Part shown: positions 1 to 9,031 of the stretch, in pieces
How the letters are laid out: each line of letters begins with the position of its first letter
Position numbering within the stretch: position 1 is the stretch's first letter
Source of the DNA: Alkalihalophilus marmarensis DSM 21297
GTDB taxonomy: Bacteria; Bacillota; Bacilli; Bacillales; Bacillaceae_D
DNA length: 64,000 nt
Reading direction: 5' to 3'
Assembly (NCBI RefSeq): GCF_000474275.2
Contig: NZ_ATAE01000042.1
Location: 62,001 to 126,000 of the forward strand
The notes under the pieces: model-generated
Database searches by the model: none
Told to the model about the DNA's origin: nothing
What the model saw: only the letters and a program-made list of their open reading frames with translations
Position numbers and translations under genes: made by a program

Positions 1-625
1 TTAGAATTCTAGTCGCTTTTTTGAGTAGCTTTGGATCGAAAATGATTGTGGCATATTGCGAGGTCAACTTCTCTATCCGTTTCACCAAAACCGTGTCGCG
101 TATTACATGTCTTCTTGTATAGGTCGTGGAGTCGGAGAGGGCTATTCTGCTTTGTGAGTTCGTTATGACCACTAGCGTTTCAACCGGTATATCCGGCAGT
201 TTATGCTTCTTTAAAAATTGGCGAAGTTGACTAGCTTGCTTTTGGACTTGGATGATGGGGTCTGGAAATGTGTCTTCTGCCTCAGGAGTTGTGCGGACGA
301 GCTGCTGAAATTCTGGTTCAAATGAGAGGGTTCCATAGAGATGCTTCACTTCGATGATAAGGATGTAGGTGGGAGTGAGGATGAGTGTATCGATTTGAAA
401 GAAGTAATCACCGCTTTGGAGACGAAGGTCGTGGAGGATGATGTACTCTTTTGGCGGCAGGAAGCTAAGATGGTAATCGAGGGCGGACTCACCTTTATAG
501 CCGGCTTTTCGTTTGGCAAGATCGGCTTCAATCTGAGGTTTTTTAGGGTGATGAGCGGGGATTCGGCGGAGGAGAGCTTCTAATTTGTCAATATGAATGG
601 GGATTTTGCGAGGTTTAGCAATCAT
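1..625 (-). CDS. NERD-domain protein, C-terminus cut off by window edge
   Basis: The minus strand is open from an ATG at 625 to the window edge, giving 208 codons without a stop, preceded by AAAGGAG six bases upstream. The protein is a close relative of the complete NERD protein at 20493-21467: the two align without gaps over the first 100 residues and share the nuclease-like residues D79, E92 and K94 (IEVK) and the G-E pair near residue 46. NERD is a restriction-endonuclease-fold domain whose role is unproven in most proteins. The complete paralogue has a zinc ribbon after the NERD domain, so this one probably does too beyond the edge. The small open frames on the plus strand here are shadows. 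Confidence 0.85.
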   Translation of the reverse strand, partial: MIAKPRKIPIHIDKLEALLRRIPAHHPKKPQIEADLAKRKAGYKGESALDYHLSFLPPKEYIILHDLRLQSGDYFFQIDTLILTPTYILIIEVKHLYGTLSFEPEFQQLVRTTPEAEDTFPDPIIQVQKQASQLRQFLKKHKLPDIPVETLVVITNSQSRIALSDSTTYTRRHVIRDTVLVKRIEKLTSQYATIIFDPKLLKKATRIL

Positions 626-730
626 ATTAGGCTCCTTTGCGGTTTGTTAGTGATTTAGCAGATGAAGAACTTCGACAAATTGAGTGGTTTGTCCTTCTAA
701 GAAGATCATAATAATCAAAGTTATCTAGAT

Positions 731-838
731 ATGAACAAATCATCCTAATTTATAAACGAAAAGAGCATTTTATAAACGAATTAGCTAACTTATAAACTAA
801 ATCCCAAATATACAAACAAACGCAGCAAATATATGGAA
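731..838. repeat. AT-rich five-unit ~20-bp array (family 2)
   Basis: Five spaced cores, ATGAAC at 731, ATAAAC at 752, 772 and 792, and ACAAAC at 812, recur every 20-21 bp. They are followed by an end motif, AAACGCAGCAAATATATGG. The same end motif closes both five-unit blocks at 38161-38412, so this is a dispersed element and not chance AT-richness. It lies between the terminator of the hexuronate operon and the partial NERD gene. No protein is encoded. Its function is unknown. Confidence 0.6.
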
Positions 839-863
839 AAACACAACCGCCCCAGCGGTTGTG
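835..863 (-). terminator. Rho-independent terminator of hexuronate operon
   Basis: CACAACCGC and GCGGTTGTG form a 9-bp stem with a 4-base loop. On the minus strand it is followed by TTTTTCC, just beyond the uxuB stop. Confidence 0.85.
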
Positions 864-871
864 CCCTCGTC

Positions 872-1720
872 TTACACTCCTGAATACGCCATAAACCCGC
901 CGTCTACCGGTACAGTGATGCCTGTTACAAATCCAGACATATTCTCATCTGCCAGCCACAGCAATGTGCCGAGCAGATCTTCTGGATCGCCGAAGCGGCG
1001 CATTGGTGTGTGCGTAATAATCTTCTCCGAACGCTCTGTTAAGCTGCCGTCTTCATTTTTCAACAGCTTATGATTCTGTTCTGTTAAAAAGAATCCTGGT
1101 GCGATCGCGTTTACACGTACGCCTGACTGAGCCATGTGAACGGCGAGCCATTGCGTGAAATTATCGATAGCCGCCTTTGCAGCGCTGTATGCAGGCACCT
1201 TTGTCATTGGAGATGGTGCGCTCATTGACGAAATATTGATGACAACGGCGCCTTCTTTATCAACCATGCGCTTTAAGAATACTTGCGTGGCATTGATCGT
1301 CCCTTGAATATTCAAGTTAAATACATGCTGGAAGCCTTCGCTGCTCATATCAAAGAATGTATTAACCGAGTCATTCGTCAAATCTTCTTTTTGGAAGATT
1401 TCATTTGTAGTTGTTCCTTTTGGATGATTGCCGCCTGCGCCGTTAATTAGAATGTCGCATACGCCAAGCGTTTCAGTGATCACTTTTTCTGCTTCTACGA
1501 TACTGTTTAAATCAAGAACATCGCATGCGATCGCCAGCGCCTCGCCGCCTGCCTCGATAATATCCTGCTCCACTTGCTTTCCTTTTTCAGCGGTACGATT
1601 TAAGATCGCTACTTTCACGCCTTGACGTCCTAACTCTCTTGCCATCGCACTGCACAGCACGCCGCTTCCGCCTGTAATGACCGCTACTTTACCTTTTAAA
1701 TTTTCATTGATTGCCAGCAT
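872..1720 (-). CDS. uxuB: D-mannonate oxidoreductase, SDR type (UxuB/YjmF)
   Basis: A short-chain dehydrogenase of 282 residues. The N-terminal Rossmann motif [10 protein letters not shown] (about 16-25) binds NAD(P), NGAGG follows near residue 93, and the catalytic S-YxxxK set is seen as ISSMSAP and [10 protein letters not shown]. It matches the Bacillus form of fructuronate reductase (YjmF), which interconverts D-fructuronate and D-mannonate, and not the larger E. coli UxuB family. It is the last gene of the operon, 4 bp after uxuA, and ends just before a terminator. The start has GGAGG 8 bases upstream. The exact substrate is inferred from context. Confidence 0.85.
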   Translation of the reverse strand: MLAINENLKGKVAVITGGSGVLCSAMARELGRQGVKVAILNRTAEKGKQVEQDIIEAGGEALAIACDVLDLNSIVEAEKVITETLGVCDILINGAGGNHPKGTTTNEIFQKEDLTNDSVNTFFDMSSEGFQHVFNLNIQGTINATQVFLKRMVDKEGAVVINISSMSAPSPMTKVPAYSAAKAAIDNFTQWLAVHMAQSGVRVNAIAPGFFLTEQNHKLLKNEDGSLTERSEKIITHTPMRRFGDPEDLLGTLLWLADENMSGFVTGITVPVDGGFMAYSGV

Positions 1721-1724
1721 CGTT

Positions 1725-2801
1725 TTAGGCCTCCTGCTTTGCTTTCGCTTTTTCTAACGCATCCCAAATTCCCCAGATGTACATAATCCCAAGGGCTCGA
1801 TCATACAACCCGTAGCCCGGACGGCATTTCTCATCCCAAATATGACGGCCGTGATCGGGGCGGGCATAGCCTGTGAACCCATTTTCGTGATAGGCCGTTA
1901 CAATATCTGTGATATCTAGAGAACCGTCTTGCGTTCTGTGTGAGGTCTCGATGAAATCGCCGTTTTCATAAATACGGACGTTGCGAATATGAGCAAAAGG
2001 AATTCGATCGGCAAATTCTCGTACCATATCAGCCACATCATTATCAGGGTTAGATCCTAGTGATCCGCTGCATAGAGTTAGCCCATTTGATGGACTGTCT
2101 ACTAGATTTAAGATGCGCTGCAAATTCTCTTTATTTCTAACGATGCGTGGAAGTCCGAATATAGACCATGGTGGATCATCTGGATGGATGGCCATTTTGA
2201 TATCATGCTGCTCGGCAACTGGAATAATATTTTCTAGGAAATACTGAAGATTGCTCATCAAATCTTCTTCTGTCACATCTTTATACGCTGCAAACAGCTT
2301 TGTTAAATCAGCTAGACGTTCAGGTTCCCAGCCGGGCATGGTCAGCTCTGAATTCTCATTAATCTTTTTGACCAAATCCATTGGATCAATATCATGGATT
2401 TTTGATCCTTCGTAAAACAGCGCAGTTGAACCGTCTTCTAGTTCCTTCGCTAAATCTGTGCGCAGCCAATCAAAAATCGGCATGAAGTTGTAGCAGATCA
2501 CTTTGACGCCGACACTTGCTAATTTCTCAATCGTTTTCTTGTACGCTTCGATGTAGTGATCTCTTGTTGGAAGGCCGAGTTTAATATCTTCGTGAATATT
2601 TACGCTTTCTACCACTTCGATATGTAAACCATGTTCTTCGGCTTGTTCTTTCACCGCATGAATCTTCTCAATCGGCCACTCTTCACCTGCAGGAACATCA
2701 TGCAAAGACCAGACAATCCCTTCGACACCTGGGATTTGTTTAACTTCTTTTAGCGACACATGATCATTGCCGTCTCCAAACCACCTGAATACCATTCTCA
2801 T
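1725..2801 (-). CDS. uxuA: Mannonate dehydratase
   Basis: UxuA, 358 residues, close to the family length of about 360. It dehydrates D-mannonate to 2-keto-3-deoxy-D-gluconate (KDG) in the cytoplasm. Family stretches visible are the N-terminal [21 protein letters not shown] near residue 105, [15 protein letters not shown] near 215 and a C-terminal [11 protein letters not shown] segment holding metal-binding histidines. It lies 19 bp after eda and 4 bp before uxuB, so all three are surely cotranscribed. Product KDG goes to KdgK and Eda, both encoded in the same operon. Isomerase UxaC is not in the window. Confidence 0.95.
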   Translation of the reverse strand: MRMVFRWFGDGNDHVSLKEVKQIPGVEGIVWSLHDVPAGEEWPIEKIHAVKEQAEEHGLHIEVVESVNIHEDIKLGLPTRDHYIEAYKKTIEKLASVGVKVICYNFMPIFDWLRTDLAKELEDGSTALFYEGSKIHDIDPMDLVKKINENSELTMPGWEPERLADLTKLFAAYKDVTEEDLMSNLQYFLENIIPVAEQHDIKMAIHPDDPPWSIFGLPRIVRNKENLQRILNLVDSPSNGLTLCSGSLGSNPDNDVADMVREFADRIPFAHIRNVRIYENGDFIETSHRTQDGSLDITDIVTAYHENGFTGYARPDHGRHIWDEKCRPGYGLYDRALGIMYIWGIWDALEKAKAKQEA

Positions 2802-2820
2802 GATCTTATTCCCTCCCTTT

Positions 2821-3447
2821 TTAGTTATTTAATAGCTCCACATACACTTTCGCTGCTTCCACTACGCCTTCTACACCGGATTTCTTTAAGGCTTTGTTCC
2901 AGTCACTTCCGACTCCAACTGCAGCTGCCCCGTTTTCAATCCATTCCTGGGCATTCGAAGCATTTACTCCGCCAGTCGGCATGATTGCTACATGCGGGAG
3001 AGGTCCTTTAACCGATTTGATAAAGGATGGCTCAAATTGGTTTCCTGGAAATAGTTTAATTAACGCAACGCCGTATTCTGTCGCTTCCTTCATTTCACGG
3101 ATTGTCATACAGCCTGGTACATAAGGGACTTGGTATCGATTACAGAGCTTAGCTGCTCCGGCGTCAAAGCACGGGGAAACCACATATTCCGCTCCATTTA
3201 AGATAGCGATTCTAGCAGTTTCTGAATCTAATACACTTCCTGCACCTACTGTAATATCAGGATATTGAGTGCTTAATTGTTTAATTAAACGCATCGCATC
3301 TGGTGTGGTGAAAGTTACTTCAATGGATGTCACGCCGCCTTCAATACAGCCTTTAGCAATCGTTTCGGCTTCTTCAAATGTATCCCCGCGAACGACAGCG
3401 GTAATGCTGGCATCAATCATCTTTTGTAAGGTTTGATAGCTTTTCAT
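2821..3447 (-). CDS. eda: KDPG/KHG aldolase
   Basis: A 2-keto-3-deoxy-6-phosphogluconate aldolase of 208 residues that splits KDPG to pyruvate and glyceraldehyde-3-phosphate. E is present in GVTSIEVTFTT, and the Schiff-base lysine is in ALIKLFPG; PTGGV near the C-terminus binds phosphate. The second in-frame ATG (3447) is chosen because GGAG sits 7 bases before it, while the first ATG at 3453 would touch the ribosome site. It completes the hexuronate route after KdgK. Confidence 0.93.
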   Translation of the reverse strand: MKSYQTLQKMIDASITAVVRGDTFEEAETIAKGCIEGGVTSIEVTFTTPDAMRLIKQLSTQYPDITVGAGSVLDSETARIAILNGAEYVVSPCFDAGAAKLCNRYQVPYVPGCMTIREMKEATEYGVALIKLFPGNQFEPSFIKSVKGPLPHVAIMPTGGVNASNAQEWIENGAAAVGVGSDWNKALKKSGVEGVVEAAKVYVELLNN

Positions 3448-3491
3448 GATCATTCTCCTTTTATCAAGTTAGTTGCGAATCAACACATCAT

Positions 3492-3514
3492 GCCCACCCG
3501 TTAATTGGGCGGGC
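3492..3514 (-). promoter_or_regulatory. Intercistronic hairpin between yjmD and eda
   Basis: GCCCACCC and GGGCGGGC pair with a 7-base loop. On the transcribed strand no T-run follows, so it is more likely an mRNA-stability or processing element than a terminator. Confidence 0.5.
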
Positions 3515-3523
3515 AGATCGTGC

Positions 3524-4540
3524 TTACATGGAGATTACTGCTTTTCGTACTTCATTTGGATTGTTTTCAATGAAAGACATAGCTTCTTTAATTTCATCAA
3601 TAGAGAAAGTATGTGTGACCATTTCATCTACATTCAGCTCTTTTTCTTCCATCCACTTAATTACTTTTTCAAATTGATTCGTTTGCAGGCGTGATCCGAC
3701 AATTGTTAATTCTTTTTTCGTGATCGGAAGCTGAGAGATTGTTGATGGACGCTCATCAAACCCTAGTACCACAACACGTCCGGCAATGGAGGCTGCATGG
3801 ATGCCTAGTTCAAATGTTTGCGGAAGACATACCGCATCAATCACGACATTAGCTCCTTCACCAGTTGTGGCTTTCATCACCGTCTCCACTACATCCTCTT
3901 TACCAGCGTGAATCACTTTATCTGCTCCGCACTTAAGGGCAAAGTCTAATCGTTCTTCACTTAGATCGGTGATAAAGCATGTAGCTCCAAGCAGCTTTGC
4001 CACTTTCAGACAACAGATTCCAATCGGACCAGCTCCTTGAATCAAAACGGTATCACCTTTTTGGACATTTCCACGCCAGTTGGCTTGTGCCCCGATCGTA
4101 AATGGCTCGACTAATACCGAATCTTCAAATGGTATTGCCGCATCCACTTTATGAAGGTGAGCTTCGTTTACGACCATATATTCCTGCATGCCGCCGTCGC
4201 GGTGTACACCATATACTTCAAGCTTTTCGCACACATTTGCTCGGCCATTACGGCATGCATAGCACTCGCCGCATGTATCGATGGGTTCTAATACCACCTT
4301 ATCGCCTTCTTTTAAACGAGAGACACTCTCGCCGGCTTTGACGACTTCACCTGTCACTTCATGTCCAATAATACGCGGATACGTAGCTAATGGATTGGTC
4401 CCGTGGTAGATATGCATATCTGACCCGCAAATTCCTACCATACGAACGCGCATCAGCACTTCATTTGCCGCTTTTATTTCTGGTACTTCTTTTTCAATAA
4501 CTGCAATTGAACCAGCTTCCTCAACATTTACAACTTTCAT
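3524..4540 (-). CDS. yjmD: Zinc-dependent MDR alcohol dehydrogenase (YjmD-like)
   Basis: A 338-residue medium-chain dehydrogenase. The catalytic zinc site is seen as [12 protein letters not shown] (Cys near 38) and GHEVTGEV (His-Glu near 60). Four structural-zinc cysteines lie in [15 protein letters not shown], and the nucleotide motif GAGPIG is near 170. Relatives act on sugar acids or polyols (L-idonate, L-galactonate, galactitol-1-phosphate, threonine). In B. subtilis the homologue YjmD also lies in the hexuronate locus. The exact substrate cannot be read from sequence; oxidation of an aldonate such as L-gulonate or L-galactonate is a reasonable guess. AGGAGG precedes the ATG. Confidence 0.8.
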   Translation of the reverse strand: MKVVNVEEAGSIAVIEKEVPEIKAANEVLMRVRMVGICGSDMHIYHGTNPLATYPRIIGHEVTGEVVKAGESVSRLKEGDKVVLEPIDTCGECYACRNGRANVCEKLEVYGVHRDGGMQEYMVVNEAHLHKVDAAIPFEDSVLVEPFTIGAQANWRGNVQKGDTVLIQGAGPIGICCLKVAKLLGATCFITDLSEERLDFALKCGADKVIHAGKEDVVETVMKATTGEGANVVIDAVCLPQTFELGIHAASIAGRVVVLGFDERPSTISQLPITKKELTIVGSRLQTNQFEKVIKWMEEKELNVDEMVTHTFSIDEIKEAMSFIENNPNEVRKAVISM

Positions 4541-4557
4541 GATCTAGACGCCTCCTA

Positions 4558-5832
4558 TTAATCAAACAAACTTGGTAAGAACAACGTAATTTCAGGGATA
4601 AAGGCAACTAAAAGTAAAACGACTAAACTTACAAATAGGAACGGAACAAGTGCTTTGGTCGTATCCCAGATCGACACTTTTCCGATGCTTGATGCAACGA
4701 ATAAACAAACTCCTACAGGCGGTGTTGTCAGGCCGATAATTAATGCAAGCACCATGACGATCCCAAAGTGTACTGGGTCCATGCCGACTTGAGCCGCAAC
4801 CGGAAGCAGTACCGGGAATAAGATAACAAGAGCTGCGATTGTTTCCATAAACGTTCCAACAAATAGCAATAATAAGATAATTAGCAGAATAACGAGGATT
4901 GGATTTTCTGTAATCCCTAAGATTGTGTCTGCTACTAAAATTGGAATCTGTTCACTTACTAAAATGTAGCCAAAAAGGTTAGCAAACCCTACTAGAATTA
5001 AGATTGATGCTGTGCTGATCATTGAATCTAGAATGATTTTTGGAACTTGTTTGATCTTTAAGTCTTTATATACGAACAACCCGATCACTAATGCGTAAAG
5101 AACAGCAACAATAGATGCCTCTGTCGGTGTAAAGTAACCGCCAAGGATTCCGTATAAAATAATGACTGTCATCAAAAGCGCCCAGAATGCGCCGAAGAAT
5201 GATTTTGTAATTTCACCGATTGGCTTACGGTCTTGCTTTGGGTAGCCTCTCTTCACTGATAGGAAGTAAGCCATAGCCATTAATCCCAAACCAAGAAGCA
5301 CACCGGGAATCGCTCCTGCTAAAAATAAATCTCCGATCGATACACTTGCGAGCGTACCGACAATAATTAACGGAAGAGATGGCGGGATGATCGGTCCAAT
5401 TGTAGAGGATGATGAAGTGACAGCCGCTGCATAAGGTGCATCATAGCCTTGCTTTTTCATCGCTGGAATCATGACCGAACCAATACTCGCTGTATCCGCT
5501 AAGGCTGTACCAGAAATTCCGGCAAACCCCATTGAGGACCCGATATTCGCCAGACCTAGTCCCCCTCTGATATGACCGACGATATCATTGGCAAATTTAA
5601 TAATTCGCTCGGTGATTCCGCCTGCATTCATTAAGTTCCCGGCAAGAATAAAACCCGGGATACATAGAAGAACGAATGAGTTAATTCCAGAGAACATTCG
5701 CTGCGGGATAATCGTCAGAGGAACATCAACGATAATTAAATAAAGTAAACTTGAAAGCCCTAAACTAAAGGCAATCGGTACTCCTAAAAACATGAGAACA
5801 AGGAAGGATAGGAATAAAAGTAATGCCATCAT
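4558..5832 (-). CDS. dctM: TRAP transporter large permease DctM
   Basis: Large membrane subunit of a tripartite ATP-independent periplasmic (TRAP) transporter, 424 residues, almost wholly hydrophobic and predicted to cross the membrane 11-12 times. Family stretches are GVPIAFSLG near 17, AGNLMNAGGITERI near 63, GGGLANIGSSMGFAGISGTALAD near 90, SSSSTIGPIIPPS near 140 and GLTTPPVG near 375. It uses the ion gradient, normally Na+, to import a carboxylate delivered by DctP. It overlaps dctQ by 4 bp (ATGA). In this operon the substrate is most likely a hexuronate or related sugar acid, replacing the ExuT permease of B. subtilis. Confidence 0.93.
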   Translation of the reverse strand: MMALLLFLSFLVLMFLGVPIAFSLGLSSLLYLIIVDVPLTIIPQRMFSGINSFVLLCIPGFILAGNLMNAGGITERIIKFANDIVGHIRGGLGLANIGSSMGFAGISGTALADTASIGSVMIPAMKKQGYDAPYAAAVTSSSSTIGPIIPPSLPLIIVGTLASVSIGDLFLAGAIPGVLLGLGLMAMAYFLSVKRGYPKQDRKPIGEITKSFFGAFWALLMTVIILYGILGGYFTPTEASIVAVLYALVIGLFVYKDLKIKQVPKIILDSMISTASILILVGFANLFGYILVSEQIPILVADTILGITENPILVILLIILLLLFVGTFMETIAALVILFPVLLPVAAQVGMDPVHFGIVMVLALIIGLTTPPVGVCLFVASSIGKVSIWDTTKALVPFLFVSLVVLLLVAFIPEITLFLPSLFD

Positions 5833-6314
5833 GCTTGTTCGCCTCGCTTCCTTCTAACAAATAGATCAATGATGCTGATAATCGCATACACTCCTACAAG
5901 CAGCATGGATAAACCGATGCTTGCATGTATCCATGACATTTCAATTGCCATCGTAGCTGAACGCTGCCCTTGACCAAGCAGCATGAAGTAATAGCCGTAA
6001 TAGGCAATGTAGGAACACATCACAATGACTAGAAGTTGAGTAAACGCTGTATAATAATTCCGGAACCTCTCCGGTATTGCATTCAAAATGAAATCGATAC
6101 TAATAAATTCTTGACGTTTCATCGCAAGCGGTGCTCCAAAAGATACCGCAAATATAAATAAATAACGTGTTAACTCTTCTGTCCAAACAGCTGAAAAGGG
6201 TAGGAATCTAGTAGATATTTGCATAGTTACAACGACAATAATACCGATAAAACATAGGGCAGTTAAGACTTCTAGCGTTCGATCTAAAAGTTTTAGCGGT
6301 CTCACATTTCTCAT
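5829..6314 (-). CDS. dctQ: TRAP transporter small permease DctQ
   Basis: Small membrane subunit of the TRAP importer, 161 residues, with four hydrophobic segments (about 18-38, 48-66, 88-108, 128-148). The W-T-E-E-L-T-R motif near residue 40 is typical of DctQ. It pairs with DctM, whose start codon overlaps its stop. A strong hairpin separates it from dctP upstream, consistent with the binding protein being made in excess of the permease. The ribosome site (AAAGG two bases from ATG) is poor. Confidence 0.9.
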   Translation of the reverse strand: MRNVRPLKLLDRTLEVLTALCFIGIIVVVTMQISTRFLPFSAVWTEELTRYLFIFAVSFGAPLAMKRQEFISIDFILNAIPERFRNYYTAFTQLLVIVMCSYIAYYGYYFMLLGQGQRSATMAIEMSWIHASIGLSMLLVGVYAIISIIDLFVRRKRGEQA

Positions 6315-6327
6315 CGCCTTTCTTAGA

Positions 6328-6364
6328 AATAAGACGTACCAACGCCTAGTTGATACGTCTTATT
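6328..6364 (-). promoter_or_regulatory. Strong intercistronic hairpin between dctP and dctQ
   Basis: AATAAGACGTA and TACGTCTTATT form a perfect 11-bp stem, with an inner CAAC/GTTG stem in the 15-base loop. It follows the dctP stop and has no T-run. It could protect the 3' end of dctP mRNA and reduce readthrough to the permease genes. Confidence 0.65.
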
Positions 6365-6372
6365 AGAATTCC

Positions 6373-7395
6373 TTATTGAACTTCTAAAATTTGCTGGTAA
6401 AGCTCAAATTGCTCTTCTGTTAATGCACTTTCAATCGCTGGCTCCATTGCTTCACGGAATGCATCTTGGTCTACATCACTATTAAATGTCATGCCTTCAG
6501 CTTCAAGAGTGTCACGGTAATTTTGAATTTCTTCAACGAACAGCTCATCACCGTATCCTTTAGCTTCCTCAGCTGCTTCCATAACCGCTTGCTGTAAGTC
6601 TTCACTTAACGCCTCGAATTGAGAGTTCCCAACTACTACATAAATCCAAGAGTACACGTGCTCTGTTTCGTTTACATATTGTTGTACTTCATAAAGACCG
6701 CCGCTGTGAATAAGGTCAACCGGGTTTTCTTGACCGTGAATCACACCTTGCTGCAGCCCAGTAAATACTTCGTTAAAGTCCATTACTTGCGGGCTCGCCC
6801 CAGCTGCACTCCAAGAATCCATGAATAGCGGAACATTAGGTACACGCATTCTGAAACCGCTTAAATCTTCAGGTGTGCTGATTGGCTCATTCGATGTTAA
6901 GTTACGTGGTGCACGCTCCATGTGGAATAAAGGTGTAACGCCGACTTTTTCTACGATTTCTTCTTCAATCTCGCGTCCGATTTCGCCTTCAACGACTGCA
7001 TTTAAGTGATCTGAATCACGGAATGCATATGGTACAGCTAAAAGAGCTGCTTTGGGTGCCCAGTTTTGCATCGTTTCACCAGTGATAAGAAGATCAACGT
7101 TTCCGCCCTTCACACTGTTTAATACTTCTGTTTCCCCGCCAAGCTGGTTGTTCGGATAGATGGAAATATCAATTTGTCCTTCTGTTTTCTCACTAACAAG
7201 CTCTGCAAATTTCTCAGCAGTTTGGTGCCAAATGTGATCTTCAGCAGCTAAGTGACCCATTCTCCAGTTAATTGTTTCACCAGATGCAGTATTTTCTTCT
7301 ACACCGTCCGCTGTTGTTTCCGTATCTCCGCCGCCACAAGCAGCAAGCATCATAAGTAATGCAGATCCAATCACTAACCCTTTAAGCTTTTTCAT
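6373..7395 (-). CDS. dctP: TRAP transporter substrate-binding lipoprotein DctP
   Basis: A 340-residue DctP-family solute-binding protein. A lipoprotein signal ends in LAAC (Cys about 20), as expected for a Gram-positive binding protein anchored outside the membrane. Family features are the GGETEVLNSVKGGNVDL segment near 105, the carboxylate-binding arginine in GFRMRVPNVP near 185, and the GLQQGVIHGQENP segment near 228. It delivers the substrate to DctQM. AGGGGGA precedes the ATG. A hexuronate or aldonate ligand is inferred from the operon, not seen directly. Confidence 0.93.
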   Translation of the reverse strand: MKKLKGLVIGSALLMMLAACGGGDTETTADGVEENTASGETINWRMGHLAAEDHIWHQTAEKFAELVSEKTEGQIDISIYPNNQLGGETEVLNSVKGGNVDLLITGETMQNWAPKAALLAVPYAFRDSDHLNAVVEGEIGREIEEEIVEKVGVTPLFHMERAPRNLTSNEPISTPEDLSGFRMRVPNVPLFMDSWSAAGASPQVMDFNEVFTGLQQGVIHGQENPVDLIHSGGLYEVQQYVNETEHVYSWIYVVVGNSQFEALSEDLQQAVMEAAEEAKGYGDELFVEEIQNYRDTLEAEGMTFNSDVDQDAFREAMEPAIESALTEEQFELYQQILEVQ

Positions 7396-7425
7396 GTGTA
7401 TATCCCCCTAAATGTGTATTTGTGT

Positions 7426-7442
7426 ACGGTTATCGTAACCGT
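7426..7442 (-). promoter_or_regulatory. Inverted repeat upstream of dctP
   Basis: ACGGTTA-TCG-TAACCGT is a perfect 7-bp inverted repeat with a 3-base centre, 31 bases before the dctP start and just after the yjmC stop. It may be a second operator or a small hairpin. It differs from the KdgR-type operators at 11678-11713, although both contain AAACCG/CGGTT elements. Confidence 0.4.
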
Positions 7443-7456
7443 TTAAAACCGATAAA

Positions 7457-8467
7457 TTAGTTAGCTAAATATTCATAAACCGATTTAGTAACAGGCACGC
7501 CTTCAGTTAAAGCAACCTCTTCTTTTAACTGTTCTGGTTCTCCTGGAACTAACACTTTGTCAAACCCTTCAGCCGGTTCTACTTGGTGAATTTCATCAAT
7601 CATTTGGTCCATTGAATCTAAGAAGTCATCAATATTGGTGAACATCGCAGGATTGATCGTAAAGATAAAGTGGCCAAGCTTACGTTTTTTATCATAGTCG
7701 CCGTACATTTTGGCAATATTAGGACCGAAGCTTGAACCCGTCATAATTCCAGACATAATATCGACAACCATGCCAAGTCCGTATCCTTTAGGTCCTGCAA
7801 ATGGCAGTAAGGATGAAACATCATGAGGGTTTGTCGTTGGCTGCCCTTTTTCATCTACGCCCCAGTCACTTGGAATCTCTCCGCCTGCTTCACGAGCATG
7901 CAGTACCTTTCCAAATGCTACGTTGCTTGTTGCCATATCAAGAATGACCGGCTTATTTTTACGAGCTGGGAAACCATAAGCAATCGGGTTCGTACCGTAG
8001 TAAGGCTTTGCCCCGCCAAAAGGAACGACGATACTATCTGTATGAGTGAGTGCCATACCTACCAGGTTATGTTCCGCTGCTTGCTGCACAAAGTATGAAA
8101 GAGCTCCGCAGTGGCTGCTGTTCGTAATTCCAACCATTCCGATTCCGTTCTTTTTCGCCATTTCAATCGAAATATCCATCGCTTCTTTTGTTACAACGTG
8201 CCCCATGCCGTCATCTCCATCAAAAATCGCTGAACATGGACCTGTTTCTGTTACTTTAAATTCAGGATTCGGGTTCATTCCGCCTTCATTTAAGCGTTTA
8301 ACATAATGCTCTGTACGAAGAACTCCGTGTGAACTAACGCCGCGCATATCGGCATGTATTAAAACGTCTGCTACAATTTCAGCATGTTCCCTTACAAGTG
8401 ATGCATCTGTCAATTTATTTACAACTAACTCTTTAAGCTTTTCTTGTGATACTTTAATATCGGTCAT
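7457..8467 (-). CDS. yjmC: Malate/L-lactate/ureidoglycolate dehydrogenase family oxidoreductase (YjmC-like)
   Basis: A 336-residue member of the Ldh2 family of NAD(P)-dependent 2-hydroxyacid dehydrogenases. Family stretches are [19 protein letters not shown] (about 34-52), the [14 protein letters not shown] segment near 128, [13 protein letters not shown] near 167 and the [16 protein letters not shown] segment near 235. Relatives reduce 2-keto acids such as 2,3-diketo-L-gulonate, malate or ureidoglycolate. B. subtilis has the same type (YjmC) in its hexuronate operon, so a sugar-acid substrate is likely but not established. It sits between hxlB and dctP. Confidence 0.85.
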   Translation of the reverse strand: MTDIKVSQEKLKELVVNKLTDASLVREHAEIVADVLIHADMRGVSSHGVLRTEHYVKRLNEGGMNPNPEFKVTETGPCSAIFDGDDGMGHVVTKEAMDISIEMAKKNGIGMVGITNSSHCGALSYFVQQAAEHNLVGMALTHTDSIVVPFGGAKPYYGTNPIAYGFPARKNKPVILDMATSNVAFGKVLHAREAGGEIPSDWGVDEKGQPTTNPHDVSSLLPFAGPKGYGLGMVVDIMSGIMTGSSFGPNIAKMYGDYDKKRKLGHFIFTINPAMFTNIDDFLDSMDQMIDEIHQVEPAEGFDKVLVPGEPEQLKEEVALTEGVPVTKSVYEYLAN

Positions 8468-8482
8468 TTATGATTCTCTCCC

Positions 8483-9031
8483 CTACTCTAAGTTGGCATG
8501 CCTGTTTTTCATCTCTTCATGACTGCTTGTTTCTTTCACGGTGTAGATGATGATGGCATCTAGAAGTAAATGTAGACTTTGATCAAATTGATTGCCGAGC
8601 GGCTGGATCGTATCCGGCTCAGATTCTCTTCTGTATTTCGTTGCTGCTGGGATGATTAGCACATTGCTGCTCACTTCTGCTAATGGAGACGCGGCATCTG
8701 TTGTTACTCCTGCAACCTCAGCCCCTGCCTCTTTGGCTTTCTTTGCAAATTGAACGATCGATCCTGTGGTGCCTGATCCTGAGATGGCTACTAGCAGATC
8801 ATCTTTCTGGATGCTTGGTGTGATTGTCTCCCCTACTGCGTAAACATGAAACCCTGCATGCATCAGCCTCATCGCAAAGACCTTGCCCATTAGTCCAGAA
8901 CGCCCTTCTCCTAAAACGAAAATCCGTTTAGCCTGCAGCAGCGCTTTTGAGAGGTCAATCGCTTGATCTTCTTTAACCTGTTGAAGGACTTCATTTACTT
9001 CTTTCGCTACTGTATTCAGTGTCGTTTTCAA
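8483..9031 (-). CDS. hxlB: 6-phospho-3-hexuloisomerase, SIS domain
   Basis: A 182-residue single SIS-domain protein matching 6-phospho-3-hexuloisomerase (PHI), which turns D-arabino-3-hexulose-6-phosphate into fructose-6-phosphate. Motifs are GEGRSGLMGKVFAMRLMHAGF near 37-57 and VAISGSGTTGSIVQFAKKAKEAGA near 81. It overlaps hxlA by 4 bp (ATGA), the usual pairing of the ribulose monophosphate formaldehyde-fixation enzymes. Its position in a hexuronate operon is unusual. Confidence 0.9.
   Translation of the reverse strand: MKTTLNTVAKEVNEVLQQVKEDQAIDLSKALLQAKRIFVLGEGRSGLMGKVFAMRLMHAGFHVYAVGETITPSIQKDDLLVAISGSGTTGSIVQFAKKAKEAGAEVAGVTTDAASPLAEVSSNVLIIPAATKYRRESEPDTIQPLGNQFDQSLHLLLDAIIIYTVKETSSHEEMKNRHANLE

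Noticed and set aside
341-583. Open frames on both strands (80 and 61 codons) near the left edge
   Set aside because: They lie inside the partial NERD gene on the minus strand, which has a ribosome site and a clear paralogue.
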